A stretch of DNA of 64,000 nucleotides, taken from NCBI GenBank assembly GCA_003996215.1, contig QJPP01001803.1, forward strand, positions 372,001 to 436,000. Reading direction: 5' to 3'. This document shows positions 10,574 to 22,480 of the stretch, one piece after another (the first letter of the stretch is position 1; the number at the start of each line of letters is the position of its first letter). Made by a program: the position numbers and the translations under genes. Below the pieces are notes generated by a model. It saw only the letters and a list, made by a program, of their open reading frames with translations. It was not told the DNA's origin and did not search any database. Origin of the DNA: Jaltomata sinuosa. Its lineage: Eukaryota > Streptophyta > Magnoliopsida > Solanales > Solanaceae.

Positions 10574-11242
10574 TGTTAAGACCCTCCAAGTCATTTTCTA
10601 TTTTCGTCTTTTTTCTTTGTTCGAGCTTTCCCTTAGCGGCATGGGTTATTTATGATTTGCTGAGACTGACATTTCGGTTCCCGCTCCGTTCGTTAGGTCG
10701 TTATGACTATTTCCTTATTTTAGAACTTGAACTTAGAAAATCTTCGACTTTGGTCAACTTTCTTGGTAAATGTACTTAGAATAAAATTTTGATAGTTCTA
10801 TTGGCTCTAGAACAGAGATTTTGGTCTAGTGGGACCATTGGTCTGGGTCTTAGTGCTTTCAGTTTGGTTTTGTGTTGCTTTCTGCGTTTTTAAGCCAATT
10901 TAGCGGGTAGGGTTTTCTTTGGTCAACATTCATAGAAGACGACATTGGATGGAAAATCCTCCAGCGCTGTTAGTTCCACAAATGTCGACTTTAGGATAGG
11001 GGGACCTTTGGTTTGGGTCCCGAGGCTTCGGAAATTGTTTTGAGGTGTTGAGTACCAGGTAGGATTTGGGCATGGGGCCTACTTTTTCCTTAAAATGATC
11101 TCTGTTGGAAGGTTCGTCGATTCCAGTGAGTCCAACATATTGTTTCTGGTAGGTTAGCATGGTTGGTTTGTGTTCAGGGGGTTCCGAATGAATCTCGAGG
11201 GTCCATCAGATGAACTTTTGGCCTTGGTGAAATGCTCATTGC

Positions 11243-11497
11243 TGCTATAAAAGTTGCAGACTAGTTGGTCATCGCGATTGCGAGGTGGCCATTACATTCG
11301 CGATGGTCAAGTTTCTTGACCATCACGATCGCATTGGTCAAGTTTCTTGACCATCACGATCGCATTGGTTTCCCTTTGCGACCGCGATAAGGCCAGCTGG
11401 GACCCGGCCCAAATTCCTCTTCGCGAATGTGGGGCTAGACCATCGTGATTGCGATGGTCTAGCCAGCGTTAAAATGACCCCTGACAACTATTAAAGC
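11243..11497. promoter_or_regulatory. Palindromic word cluster of the B LTR with TATA-like boxes
   Basis: From 11262 to 11465 the sequence is built of CGCGATTGCGA, ATTCGCGATGG, CACGATCGCATTGG and GACCGCGAT units. A 31-bp tandem duplication (11304-11365) contains the perfect hairpin GGTCAAG-TTT-CTTGACC twice (11304-11320 and 11335-11351). One TATA-like box precedes the cluster (CTATAAAAG, 11244-11252) and a weaker one follows (CTATTAAAG, about 11489-11497). LTR G has TATATAAT in the equivalent downstream position, which supports the second. Confidence 0.5.
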
Positions 11498-12563
11498 TTC
11501 CAACATCATTTTATCCTTCATATTTTCACTATTCCCATATTGATAAATCTTCCAAGCTCAGGTTTCAACTCTTTTGCTCAATCTACTTCATCCGGTAAGT
11601 CTCCTCTGCACCTCTCCTCCCATTTGTTGTTTAAATTCTCGTTAAAAGCCCATAATCCCCGTTGGTTTTCCCTTGTGATTTTCCCTTGTATTAGTAGAAC
11701 TTCGGGGCTGTTTTAGGCCCCAAAACATGCTCCATTCGCAATTAAGTTTTGAGCTTAGGTTCCTTAACCCACCGCATCATAATTGTGAATTTTATTTTTT
11801 GTTTCATTGCGCAGGCCCCGAGGTTCATTTTCTGCCTAATTTTCAATATATAATTATGGGTGTCATTCTTCTCTTCTTGACACCTAGTTTATATTCTTGA
11901 TAGCATGACAGCTTTCTGAGGCTATTCGGAAGGGAAAGGCACACGAGTGATAGTTCGTGTTTCCAGTTCGACCCCGAGGTAGGGCACGATTTACCTTCTA
12001 GACTGAGTTTAGTTAGATTTTATATATTTGTATGATACTGGAACATTAGGTAGGATATTAGATAGATTTAGGCTTAAATCCTAGTTATCGCTTTAAATTG
12101 GCCATTTCGGATTATAGTTTAGAATTATAATGCTTATCCTTAGCCTAGGAGCTTGTAGTATCTTTATGGCTAGTATATAATCCTTAGTATGCTTTTAGGA
12201 GGCTTTAGAGGTAGAGTAGATTTTCTCGGTGCTTTTCACTTTATTTTTGGTATCTCTCGCTTTATTCTATCATTGTGTGTAACTATGGGCCCGAGCCATA
12301 ACTTGGATTTGGACGAAATCTTAGGTCAGTTCTCTTGGTTGGAGGGTGCTTTGCTCTGTTTTGCCTTGTTGTGTGTTTTCTCTGAACATGGAACTTTTTA
12401 TGCTCATACTGCATTGTCATGCTATTGGTATAGAAAAGAATGATTTTTATGGCTTTTGGGTCCTACACTTGAAAACTATTGGGTTTTCATGATCTTTGGG
12501 CTTTTAAAAGGATTGCTTTGGAATTGTTACTAATGTTTGGGAGGAAAAGGGGAAAATACTACT

Positions 12564-12835
12564 TTTTTATGCATACGTTGATGAGTTCGAGGTTAAATTC
12601 TGGGTGCCCAATGTGTTATCTCGGGTTTTGATTTTTATGCATATGTTCATTAGTCCGAGATTAAATTCTAGGCGCCTGAGGTGTTATCTCGGGTTTTACT
12701 TTTTATGCATATATTGATGAGTCCGAGGTCAATTTTGGGTGCTCGATGCTCTATTTCAGGTTTTCCTTCCTGCACTCATGATAAGTTCGATGTTCCATCC
12801 TGGGCGCTCTAGTACTAGATGCCGGGTTTGACATG
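12564..12835 (+). repeat. Tandem repeat, ~68 bp x 4, inside the B LTR
   Basis: Units start at about 12564, 12632, 12699 and 12769. Each contains TTTTTATGCATAxGTTGATGA, then GTCCGAGGTTAAATTCTGGG, then a TATCTCGGGTTT ending. The fourth copy is the most diverged. It lies downstream of the presumed promoter, so it would be transcribed. Confidence 0.75.
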
Positions 12836-13548
12836 CACACATTCATACTTGACTTCATTGTCATATATCATTGTATTATCCTTGGATGTGTTTGGATTGG
12901 CGGTTGATCTTGTTATTACTTTACCCTTTTTTATTTTTTTGGGTTGTTTCAATTTTTGGCTTTATAACTAGATTTAGGTGGATCCCCGTATTTTGACTAC
13001 TTTCCTATATCTTATTATATATATATATATTATCTTTCTGCGCTCAATCGGTCTATATTGCCTACTGAGTACCCATTGTCTTGGTACTCATACTACACTC
13101 TGCATCTTTTTCTGATGCGGCACCTAGTACGAGTCACCCTCACTGACCTCCCTGTCTTTCGAGTCCTATTGCAGTTCGGATCCCATGAGCTCTCAGTGCT
13201 TTTGGAGACCTTACATGCTTCACATCTTGTATATTTTGTTTATATTTTGTATTTTGGATAGACAGAATCTGTTGTATAGCTACTCCTTACTTTAGTTGCT
13301 CTTGTACTAGTGACCGCAGGTCCGGGTTAGTTCTCGTGTTGTTTTGTCTCTTGATCACTTTAGGGCCATCTTATGTATATTTTGTACGTTGGTATGTATA
13401 TATGCTATTGGCCCTGTCATTCCCTTATGTCTTCCTTTTTTCCATAGTTCAATTGCTATTAATTGTCTTCCATATTGTTAGGTTTTGGCTTGTCTGCTGG
13501 GGGGTTCACGTTGACGCCATCATGGCCCGGTTTTGGATCGTGACAAAG

Positions 13549-13560
13549 TGATATCAGAGC
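13549..13560 (+). other. Primer-binding site, initiator tRNA-Met type (element B)
   Basis: TGATATCAGAGC, one mismatch from TGGTATCAGAGC, the complement of the initiator tRNA-Met 3' end. It is three bases beyond the 5' LTR. Confidence 0.88.
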
Positions 13561-13753
13561 TCTAGGTTCACTAGTCTCTCCAGTACAAGAGCAAAGTATC
13601 TAGTAGAGTCTTGTGGATCGGTACGATGAAGTTCGTATCCAATTTGCGAGAGGCTATAGGACATTCCTAGGAAATGTGTGATGTTGTTTGATTCCTTATC
13701 GTGCGTTCTTGACTTTTTCAACTTTTGAGTATCTTTGTTTCACTCTTTCTCAG

Positions 13754-14269
13754 ATGGTTTGGACGAGATCTACAGCGGGTGAGGACGAGGCCTCGATGTC
13801 TTTAGTTAGATCCGTAGTTAGGGGAAGGGGTAGAGGTCGACCCAGAGGTCGAGGTAGGACACGGGGTGCGGTGCCAGTTCAGGCCCGGGCTATACTAACA
13901 TCACTAGAGCCTGAGGTTAGAGTCGATAAGGTTCAGTATGAGCCCGAGCATATAGGGCTAGCCAAGCATACAACAGGTTTTGTGGCTACTCTAGTGTTGT
14001 AGAACACTTTGGTTCAGTTATTAGGGTTCCTTGAGGGTATGACTCCACCAGCAGCTTCGCTGGCCCACTCCGATTGGTGGTTTGGTTAGAGATGAGGGTC
14101 AGACTTCAGCTCAGGCAGCAACATAGGGTACAAGAGCATAGCCTGCTGCTGCGGCTCCCATATTGGAGGTATTACCGGTTCCTACAGTTTCTCCACCTCT
14201 TCCAGCCATGCCAGTTATGTCTTCTAAGTAGCATAAGATGCTTGGTAGGTTCTTGAGATTGGGTCCTCC
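13754..14269 (+). pseudogene. gag: 5' fragment of gag of element B
   Basis: ATG at 13754 begins a MVWTRS-type N-terminus, which is the standard beginning of chromovirus Gag in this clade (usually MVRTRS). An Arg/Gly-rich segment (GRGRGRPRGRGR, about 13831-13866) follows. An in-frame stop at 14000-14002 ends the open frame; recognisable but frameshifted gag sequence continues to about 14269 and is then joined to LTR sequence. No capsid core or zinc knuckle remains. Too short to make a functional Gag. Confidence 0.75.
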
Positions 14270-14619
14270 AAGGTTTTGGAGACTTTACATGCTTTCCATC
14301 TTGTATATTCTATCTATATTTTGTATTTTGGATCGACAGACTCTATTGTATAGCTACTCCTTACTTTAGTCGCTATTGTACTAGTGACACCAGGTTCGGG
14401 TTGATTCTCGTGTTGTTTTATCTCTTGGTCACTTTAGGGCCATCTTATGTATATTTTGTACGTTGGTATGTATATATGCTGTTGGCCCTATCAATCCCTT
14501 ATATCTTCCATTTTTCCTTAGTTTTATTATTATTATTTGTCTTCCGCATTGTTGGGTTTTGGATTGTCTACTGGGGGGTTCACGTAGACGCCATCATGGC
14601 TCGGTTTTTGATCATGACA
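14270..14619 (+). repeat. 3' LTR remnant of element B
   Basis: Aligns with 13198-13545, the last ~350 bp of the 5' LTR, and ends ATCATGACA. It lacks the first ~2.6 kb of the LTR. By eye the two copies differ at many positions, mostly transitions, so B is not very recent. Confidence 0.88.
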
Positions 14620-15770
14620 CCTTCGCACATCACCACCAAAGAAACAGGCATCACTGGTCGGAGAAGGCAAAACATGCGATGCACCCAACATTGGTGCAAT
14701 TGCACATCGTGAAGCACGTCATGTCACACCACTCTTGAAGGACATTTTTGTCCAATGCCAAGTGACATTTTGGGAAGCTTCCAAAACAAATTTTGGGTTG
14801 TATAGTAGATATAGTTTTATATTTTTTGAATAGAGAATTGTTCCCAAGCAAGATATAGAGATTACTCTTCTCTTTTCATCTTCTACACTTAGAATTCCTC
14901 ATTTTTGTATAAATTGAGCTTGTATTTAAATATTTTCTTGACTATGAATGGAATTACGAGTTACCCAATTGGTATATATTCTTATTTTCTTAGTATGAAT
15001 AACTAATTTCCTTCTCTAGGGGTATGTGCATGACGGGTATTTGAATTTGGGAATGGTTCTTGTTTAGTTGTTCTTATAATTGATGCATTGATATGGGTCT
15101 ATTGAATTCCTCAAGTTTTAATCATAAAATTAATAGTTGCAAATATTAATTGAGTTTTCTTAATTGTGTTCTTGCTTGAAAGATGGGTTCATGATTCAGA
15201 TAGGAATTCAATAGTGGGAATTTGAGATTTCCACCTTAGATTGAGGCTAGAAATAGCTTAATCAATGAAAACTCTCATCTAAGAGTCTAAGCTAGATATA
15301 GTATGACATCCCCAAGCAATTGAATTAGTTGATTTATGTTAAAACTCTGGTTCTTGATCAAAGACCATAGGATATATATTTGGAGGATCGAGATATTTTC
15401 AAATATAACTAAAACCAATGCTACCCGTATCATTAATCAAGAACTTGCATAATTAATCAAGTACCCTGACCCTTTGTAGAATCACATCGGAAGCATACCC
15501 CTAGTCTCATTCTCATTGACTACAAATCTAGTATTTACATTATGATTTTGTGTTGAATCGAAGTTTCTATGTAAATTTCCCTTTCCAGTTCCCCTAATTT
15601 TTACTTTTAAGTTGTTTGAGCATTTACTCTCGTAGTGATTATTTCTCGACGATCTCTTAACGAATCCCTACTCCACACACTGTGTATTCGACCCCGACCA
15701 TCCGCTGGATTACTTTTGTTTTGCTTGACAATCGCTACCACCTCCTTTGATAGAGTGCTTTTGAGCGTCA
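14620..15770 (+). repeat. 3' LTR of element A, second part
   Basis: Resumes with CCTTC (second copy of the B duplication) and CGCACATCACCACCAAAG, paralleling 596-1751 of the 5' LTR. It ends TTTGAGCGTCA at 15770. Contains the GTCATGCC and TTGGGTTGTATAG parts downstream of the word cluster. Confidence 0.9.
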
Positions 15771-17599
15771 TAAGTAAGACAATTATCCCACTATCTCAAG
15801 TCTTACTACTTAACTCATGGTGTCATAACTAATATACTGAACTTTAACCCCATTACTAAAACTGGATTATTGAATTTTTAGGAAAAAATGACTCTACTAG
15901 TCCGAGAAATTAAAAAAAAGAAGAACACATCTGTATGAAACGATGGACTTAAACATTTTTTGTTTCGGAAAACCAGATCCTATCTATGTACCATAAAAAC
16001 CTTGAAATTACAATGGAAAGAAAGATTACATAAATAAGCATAGGATTCAATATTTATGTCAAAGAACATTTTTGACATATAGGAACTCGAAGTAAGGATT
16101 AGCCCAAATAGATCATCAGATTGAAAATATTCAAAACAAATATTTTTTAATGATTTTAAACCTGGTAAACTAGAAGATGACTATTTGCTAGACAGATTGT
16201 CGTGGACTACTAACGCCAATTAATTAAGATGTGAAATCAGATATTCATTATAATAAGAAAAATCTAATTTCCTAATCATTTTTAAAACAAAAAAAAAAGG
16301 AAGAACAGAAGATTACATATTTATGGGCAGCGAACCAAAACTTCGACCTTCACCGAAAAACTTCACCATACTATCGAAGAACAAAGACTGATTTTAATGG
16401 GACTTCAACATTCTTTTTCTAAAATTTTGGTCTTTGTTTGAGTTTAGAGGGTGGTTCTCCAAAGAAAACTCGATAGATCTGAAAACCAACCCCTATTCTT
16501 GTGAACGTTTGGATTTTATATCGGAGATTTTAGGGAAAAGATTGGTGGGGAAAACAGAAGGGCTAAACAGATAGAACACTAGGTGAATTTTCAAATTTGA
16601 ACTTTGCTCCAACCAAATTGATCCACGCATGTACCTTCTTCGTACAAAATTGAGCGAATTGGGGCTGATTTCTTAAGGTTTCAATGGAGACAGGTGTTGA
16701 GAGAGACACATGTCCCCTTCTATAACCTGCATGGTTCTTCCAATGAGAAGATGGAGGATCTGATGGGGTTTTCAAATGGAGTTCATTTTTGAGGCGTGAT
16801 TTTGGTGTTGTTGTTGTTTACATTTGGGAGAAAACATTAGGATTCGTCGTTGTCTATGAAATGAACAAAGAAGAAGATGAAGAGTGAGGGGAGGTCAGCA
16901 ATTTGTGAACGTCGATAGAGTGAGGCGCGTGTGGGGGAGGTTGGATGGAATACTTTATGTGGAAGTGTGTAAGTAAGATTGTAGAGCTGATTAGGATATA
17001 GATGAGGTGGGCCAAGTTTTGAGGAGAAATTGGGCTAGGAATTATGATTTGTTTGGGCCAAAATGTTGGCTTAAAATTGTAGGGATTTAAAGATTAGGAA
17101 TTGGCAACATTTATTTGCATATGTGGCCGAATTTAATTCATGGGTCAACCAAATTGATTTACCAGCATGGCCAAATTGATTTAATTAGAGAATTTAGGAT
17201 GGAATTTGAATGGAGACAAATTAACAAATTAAACCCTAAACTAATTAAAGAGCTTCTAATTTTAACAATTAATAATAATTATTTTATGAAACATAATTTC
17301 TCTATTTAAAATCAAAGAATTAATCATACAATCGTTTCTTATTTTTAAATCTATTTTGAGGTAAAATAGAGCAATTTTCAATTTGAACATAATTTTCACC
17401 TGAAATAACTTTTAAAATATTTTCATAAGTAAAATTTATACAATTGTATATAATTAAATATAGTATATATAATAAAATTAACCTCAAATTAATTTTTAAA
17501 ACTTTTATATCTTATAAAAATGATTATTTCAAAATTATTTAAAAATAATAGAAGCTCAAATTTAATTAAGAATGCGGAGGAAAAAATTAGGTATCAACA
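15771..17599. other. Unassigned AT-rich region, possible minus-strand LTR end at 17599
   Basis: No supportable gene. 17300-17560 is extremely AT-rich. Read on the minus strand, the segment starting at 17599 begins TGTTGATACC and later has a CT-rich stretch with CTCTTCATCTTCTTC (about 16880) resembling a leader, so it may be a truncated LTR of an unidentified family. I found no partner LTR, no primer site and no duplication, so this is only a suggestion. Bases 16563-16775 hold a short minus frame of no recognisable family. Confidence 0.3.
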
Positions 17600-19313
17600 A
17601 GGTACATTAAAGAAATAGATCCATGGTCAAAATAAAACTGCAACCGGTTGAAAGCATATTGAACAATACTTCGGACATCCTCGGTTACTCCAATAAATAT
17701 AGTTATTCACCGATGTAATATTTCCAACTACCATTGCATTGGTCCATGATCTAAAAAATTATTCTTTACTACTATATGCATACCTCTATGAATGTTCTCA
17801 TATAGCTTTATACAAGTATCCTCAACAAAATCATTTAACTAAAGAATCCTCCTTCATTTCTCCTTCCTTATAGGTTTATGAGTTTACCAACCCAACTTAG
17901 ATACTTGAAAGTCTCAAAGTGAGGTCGTTGATCTTGGTTCCAACTAATATTATTGATCATCATTTAATCTCCAAAATAGCTCACAACTTGAATTTCTCAA
18001 TATCTATCACTTTAATTATCCTTGCTGACTGGTAGCAACCTTGAACTATTAAAATTCTCCAATAAACCTCCCCTCCAAAGAATAGAAAGAGAATCCTTCA
18101 TATAAAACTTATTAACATCATCTCAGACTTCATTACCGATGATCACCTTTCATATCTTTATCATTCCTCAACTTCACCTTGTAGCTTTACCATGATCAAT
18201 ATCCTCTTATCTGATTGATTGCTTCTTCCTAGATTATATTTGTCCTCAAAAAATTCACATTGTACCATTGTATTACTAAGTTATTGACTTATTATTGATA
18301 CCCCTGTGTCATTAGATTGTCATATTAAATCTAGATAAAGTTAAAATATTCTCGTCCAAATCTCCCCTGGAGAAAATCATCCTTGATATGCCCAACCTCC
18401 TGAAATGTATTCTCTAAAGTTGTAATTCTTGATACTTGATATTTTTACCAACCATATTACAACATCTCACACCATATCACATAACGATAACAACCACCAT
18501 TATTATCCTAATTTGAGAACGAGTCCTTACCATTTGTGAGAGAGTGAAACAATGAAGTTTAGACCTTAAACCAAATTACATACGCACAAAAAATAATGAA
18601 AGAATGAAAGTTTCCCAAATGTCCTATAGCCTCTTGAAGATAGGTATAGATGTTATTATATCGATCCACAAAACTTTACTAGACATTGCTCTTGTACTCG
18701 TTAGAACAATGGACCTAGAGATCTGATACCAAATTGTCACAACATAAAAACACATGTTGTGATGGCACTAATGTCCCAACCAATGGGTAAGAGAACCCAA
18801 TAATTTTAACAATTTAATTTTGTAAAGCTAGTGGAAAAGTAAAGAGACAAGACAATATCTCAAATACTATGAATTTTATAAATAAATGTGAAAATAGCTG
18901 GAATACCACACAAGATTGGTGTCATAAGTACAAGAGCTTCTACAATACTATTCAAGTCTAAAACGGGAATGACAAGTCTAAATGTAAGAAATATTCTATT
19001 TGAATACTAAATGACAACATAATAAAAAGATATATGAGGACTTGGGCCGCTGAACAACCAAACAATTCACCACAACTAAAAATACCCAAGCTTGGACCCA
19101 AAAAGCTTCACGAGATGCACTTGTATTCAGAATTGAATCTACACCAGAAAAGAGTGAGACAAATTTAGTATGAGTACGAAACCATATGTAGCCAACATAT
19201 CTCATACACTAACAACAAAGAAGTAGTAACAAAATTAAGTAAGAAATCATCCTCTTAATTTACAAGTCTACATTTACTTACTAGTCAAGTTTTCACCAAA
19301 ATAGAGATAATCA
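17600..19313 (-). mobile_element. Element J: chromovirus remnant (partial LTR, primer site, gag start)
   Basis: On the minus strand, a partial 5' LTR (19313 down to 18735) is followed by an initiator-tRNA-Met primer site at 18720-18731 (TGGTATCAGATC, one mismatch) and a leader with the usual ACAAGAGCAATGTCTAGTA-like stretch. A gag start at 18533 (MVRTRS) is interrupted after about 18 codons. The remaining ~900 bases to 17600 are non-coding decay; GAGGACAAAT near 18235-18250 resembles the pol end of other elements here, suggesting a large internal deletion. The LTR is cut by G at 19314. Confidence 0.7.
18735..19313 (-). repeat. Partial LTR of element J
   Basis: Starts at the primer-site end with TGTCACAAC and contains the TGATGGCACTAATGTCCC block typical of the chromovirus LTR 3' ends in this window (compare 23821 and 33926). 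Only ~580 bp remain. Confidence 0.65.
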
Positions 19314-21606
19314 TGTCATGACCCAAAATTGAGCCATGATGGTGCTTACTATAACCCTCAGTAGGCCAGCCAAATTCAAGACAATAACTAAAATAAAGAT
19401 ATTAACATAAGTAATATGGAAACAAAAAAAGAGGTAAACGGCCATAAAGTACATATATATACATAACAGGTATAAAATATACACCACGAGCCCTAAGGAA
19501 ATATGGAAAGATGATATATACATATATCAACCCTAGACCTGGTGTCACCGGTACAAGATCCTCTAAAAGTACAGAAATAAGGCTATACAGAATGCAATTG
19601 TCTATAAAATTCAAAAAAAAAAGACAACACTTCCAAGAGGAAAAGCAGTAAATCTCTTAACGTCGGGACCTCACCACGATTCGAGCAGCAACAAGCCATG
19701 AATGAGTAGAGGATCAAAGGGGATAACTCGTACTAGATGCTACATCTGAAAAAGATATAAAAGTATAGTATGAGTACTAAAACTCGAGATACCAAGTTGA
19801 CATTATAGATTGACCGAGCTCAAAAGAAAATATATAATATAAAAGACATGAAAGAAAACTAGCTATTTAAAGAACCCGAGTAGTCTAATAATAACAAGGA
19901 TAAACTAAAGATTAAAGTATTACTAAACACCAGGAAAATACATATATGTATGTAATTGAAACTAGCCTAGAATTCTCAAACATGAAAAGGATAGGGAAAA
20001 TATAGTGCAAATAATTCAAAAATATATAGGGTAACTGAGAGATGTCGTGTCGTATAAGATATTACTATGAGGTATGAGATAGTGCAATGCAGTACGAGAT
20101 GGTGCAATGAAATATATGGCCAATGCAGTGAAAAATAATACCCTGAGTCATCTCATGGTCCGTCGGAGCTCATCGGCATATGCATAATGTAAAAACCTAG
20201 AGTAATTTCACATGCCGCCGAAGCTTATCTACAATGCAGGAAAGTAAGACTCTAAGTATTCTCATGGGCCATCGATCTCATCGACATATGCATAAAAGAA
20301 ACTATAGAAATGTCAAAGAATTCCCTTCGGATCGAGTATGGAAAAGATAGTGCAATTTTCCTTTTTAAACCATAAAGTTGAACAATTCCTTTCAAATTTA
20401 GCAATCAGTAGTAAAGCAATACAAATCCTTTGGAAATCCAAAACCAATAGTAAGAAGATACAAATTCCCCTCTGCAATACAAAATTTCATAGTAAAAAGG
20501 TACAACTTTCTCTTAAAAGCTGGAAACTAGTAGTAATAGTAGTATGCTCTCTCGGAGCTCAAATCATTCAAAGTTGAGGCATTTTAATAAAAATGCCAAA
20601 AATCAGTATTCTCCCATCAAATCATACCCAAAACCATGTATATGTGAATGATGCATGGCTACTCAATTTTATACATACATTTAAGTTAATTACACACCAA
20701 CTAGGGTAAATCACCGATAATGCCAAATCATAGTAACCTAGAATCCAACTAGTCTAAACCACGGCCTCAGGCCCAAAATCTCATAATAAAATAAAAAATG
20801 GGAAAAGTAAAGTGATAATAATAAGAATTGTTAAAGAAAACTACTCTACCCCGAGATACTACCCCAACCTATCCTAAGGATATCTAATCTATCCCTAATT
20901 CTATAATCTAATCTCAAATTAGTAACAGATAACCAACGCTAAGACTCAAGAATGAAATACTAGTAGTCCCCGAAAACAAGCCATATATATAGAAATGTAT
21001 ATAACCCTACCTAGCAATTCCCCTAACCAACATGAAGTCTATACTATATATCATCTCCCTGAGCTAAGTCTAGAGAAGAGAAACCGAACCTACCTTGCAG
21101 GTGAATAGAATACCATAAATCGTAACTCAGAAGCTCCCCTTCTACAATGCCTCAAATTGCTGTCCCAATAACATAATCTACGCGTCAAAATGGAACTAAC
21201 AATACCTATATTACAAACTCAAAGTTAGGCCAAAATTCGAATAAAAATCAATCCTCAGGGCACATCAACAGAATAAAAAATAAAATTAACAATTAGGTTC
21301 CCTATTTGGTCATAAACCAATTCCCAAATGTTGGGCACAAATAGGAAATTATTTGGCCTCAAAATAGCCCCGAAAGCTTACTAGATCAAAGGGAATTTCA
21401 ACTATAAATTTACGAGAATCAAGGACGAATACAAGCATAAAATAACGGGGAAATACAAGGGACATAGCAGGTACTTACTTGGATATTATGAGGGAAACAT
21501 CTAGGGAAATGAGCTCTTCACAACTCCCAAGATCTTAATTCTTGAGAAAATGGTGGAGAAAATGAAGGAGAAGGATTATATACTGTCAGGGGTCCTTCAT
21601 CGCACT
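19314..21606 (-). repeat. LTR G: truncated chromovirus LTR, B-related family
   Basis: On the plus strand it begins TGTCATGACCC..GAGCCATGATGG, the reverse of the B-type LTR 3' end. The order of blocks parallels B's LTR. On the minus strand a TATATAAT box lies at about 21573-21580, followed by a CT-rich leader. The LTR stops at 21606, just where its word cluster should begin, and joins pol sequence of E. Bases 20160-20340 repeat CATCGxCATATGCATAA-type units. The five bases before 19314 (AATCA) do not match any candidate duplication, so I do not pair G with E. Confidence 0.7.
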
Positions 21607-22480
21607 CTGTAGTTGGTCAAACAAGTCATCAATATTCAGAACCAAAGCATACCCTTAGTCGTCACCTCAGACAGCTACCAGCTATCCACGCATACATGTA
21701 AGGAGTCATCTCCCTCCTTTGGCAAACCAAAAGGAACCCTTTCAAAGATACACTGGACCTGACAAACTCTTTCTTAGAAGATCTTGGGCCATTTTACTTA
21801 GCTCCTACTCCTCTAGTGGCATCATTCGATAACGAGAGAAAAAGAATAGGCCAAGTTCCCAACTCAACCACGATGCTACAATCAAAACTTGACCAAACTA
21901 GAAACTGGGGAAAAACAGAGAAAACAACACAAATACCTGCTAACCTCCTAAACAATTTAAGTAAAGAGGGTGGACTCTAACCTTTTGAGAAACGAAAAAC
22001 CACCTGATACCCATTTGCTCACCCAACACCACTCTCTTTAAGACAAAACAACTTTCCCTGACACATAGTTATCGGTACAGCACTGCCCTAACTAAAAGAT
22101 TCCAGGAAACACTAGTTAATGGCCTTGGAAATAACCACCTGAGACCGCTAGAAGTTGAGATACTCAAACCAACTCTTGAATCACAACAAAGACCAAGCAC
22201 TATGCTAACAAGGACTATCCACGAGTCATAATCCCATGTAGTCACCTACAAAAGTTAACATACCCTATCCACTACTAAAAAGAATCCTTCCACCGAGTAA
22301 TCACATGCATAAGCACTACAAACTCAACTAGTATATTCATACAAGAAACATGCAGACAGATATATATATATATATATATGTACATGAAAAGGGTAGATTC
22401 ACAAGGCAAGTGATACCAAAACTTATCTAATGATAACAAAGCTAGTACTCATAGCAATGATATCTGGCACCTCCACCTCT
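21607..22480 (-). pseudogene. Protease/RT remnant of element E
   Basis: Sequence at 21607-21900 aligns with the start of the C RT domain (31470-31720): the stretch encoding DDLFDQLQ-like and the VSPWG region can be followed, but with many stops and frame changes. Protease motif not recoverable. A (TA) run occupies 22360-22379. The RT palm (YxDD box) is lost in the deletion at 21607. Confidence 0.6.

Larger units (their letters stand above)
10574..13545 (+). repeat. 5' LTR of element B
   Basis: TG...CA bounded, 2972 bp. In order: outer TGTTAAGACCCTCCAAG end; word cluster at 11262-11465; presumed transcription start region; four-copy tandem repeat at 12564-12835; a short TA run at 13016-13030; and a terminal part (13198-13545) that matches the 3' LTR remnant. 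It ends in GATCGTGACA next to the primer site. LTR G (19314-21606, minus) is a diverged relative by its similar terminal sequence. Confidence 0.88.
10574..14619 (+). mobile_element. Element B: internally deleted chromovirus, nested in the A 3' LTR
   Basis: Starts TGTTAAGACC and ends ATCATGACA, flanked by a perfect 5-bp duplication CCTTC (10569-10573 and 14620-14624) inside the reconstructed A LTR. It has a full 2972-bp 5' LTR, an initiator-tRNA-Met primer site, the first part of gag, then a jump at about 14269 straight into the last 350 bp of its 3' LTR. Protease, RT, integrase and most of the 3' LTR are gone. Since both element ends and the duplication are intact, the deletion either followed insertion or was already present in the RNA or cDNA that inserted. 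Confidence 0.9.
364..15770 (+). mobile_element. Element A: non-autonomous Athila/Tat-like Ty3/gypsy retrotransposon, with B nested in its 3' LTR
   Basis: Two related LTRs (364-1751; 10314-10573 plus 14620-15770) flank a tRNA-Asp primer-binding site, a gag remnant, an aspartic protease, a post-pol motif, an env-like gene and a polypurine tract. No reverse transcriptase, RNase H or integrase is recognisable, so the element could only have moved with proteins from a relative. All reading frames are broken. The 5' LTR has lost its first ~25 bases and no target duplication can be read. Subtracting B (4046 bp plus one duplication copy), the element is about 11.4 kb. Assignment to the Athila/Tat lineage rests on the primer site, the LTR start TGATAAG and gag/protease resemblance recalled from memory. 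Confidence 0.85.
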
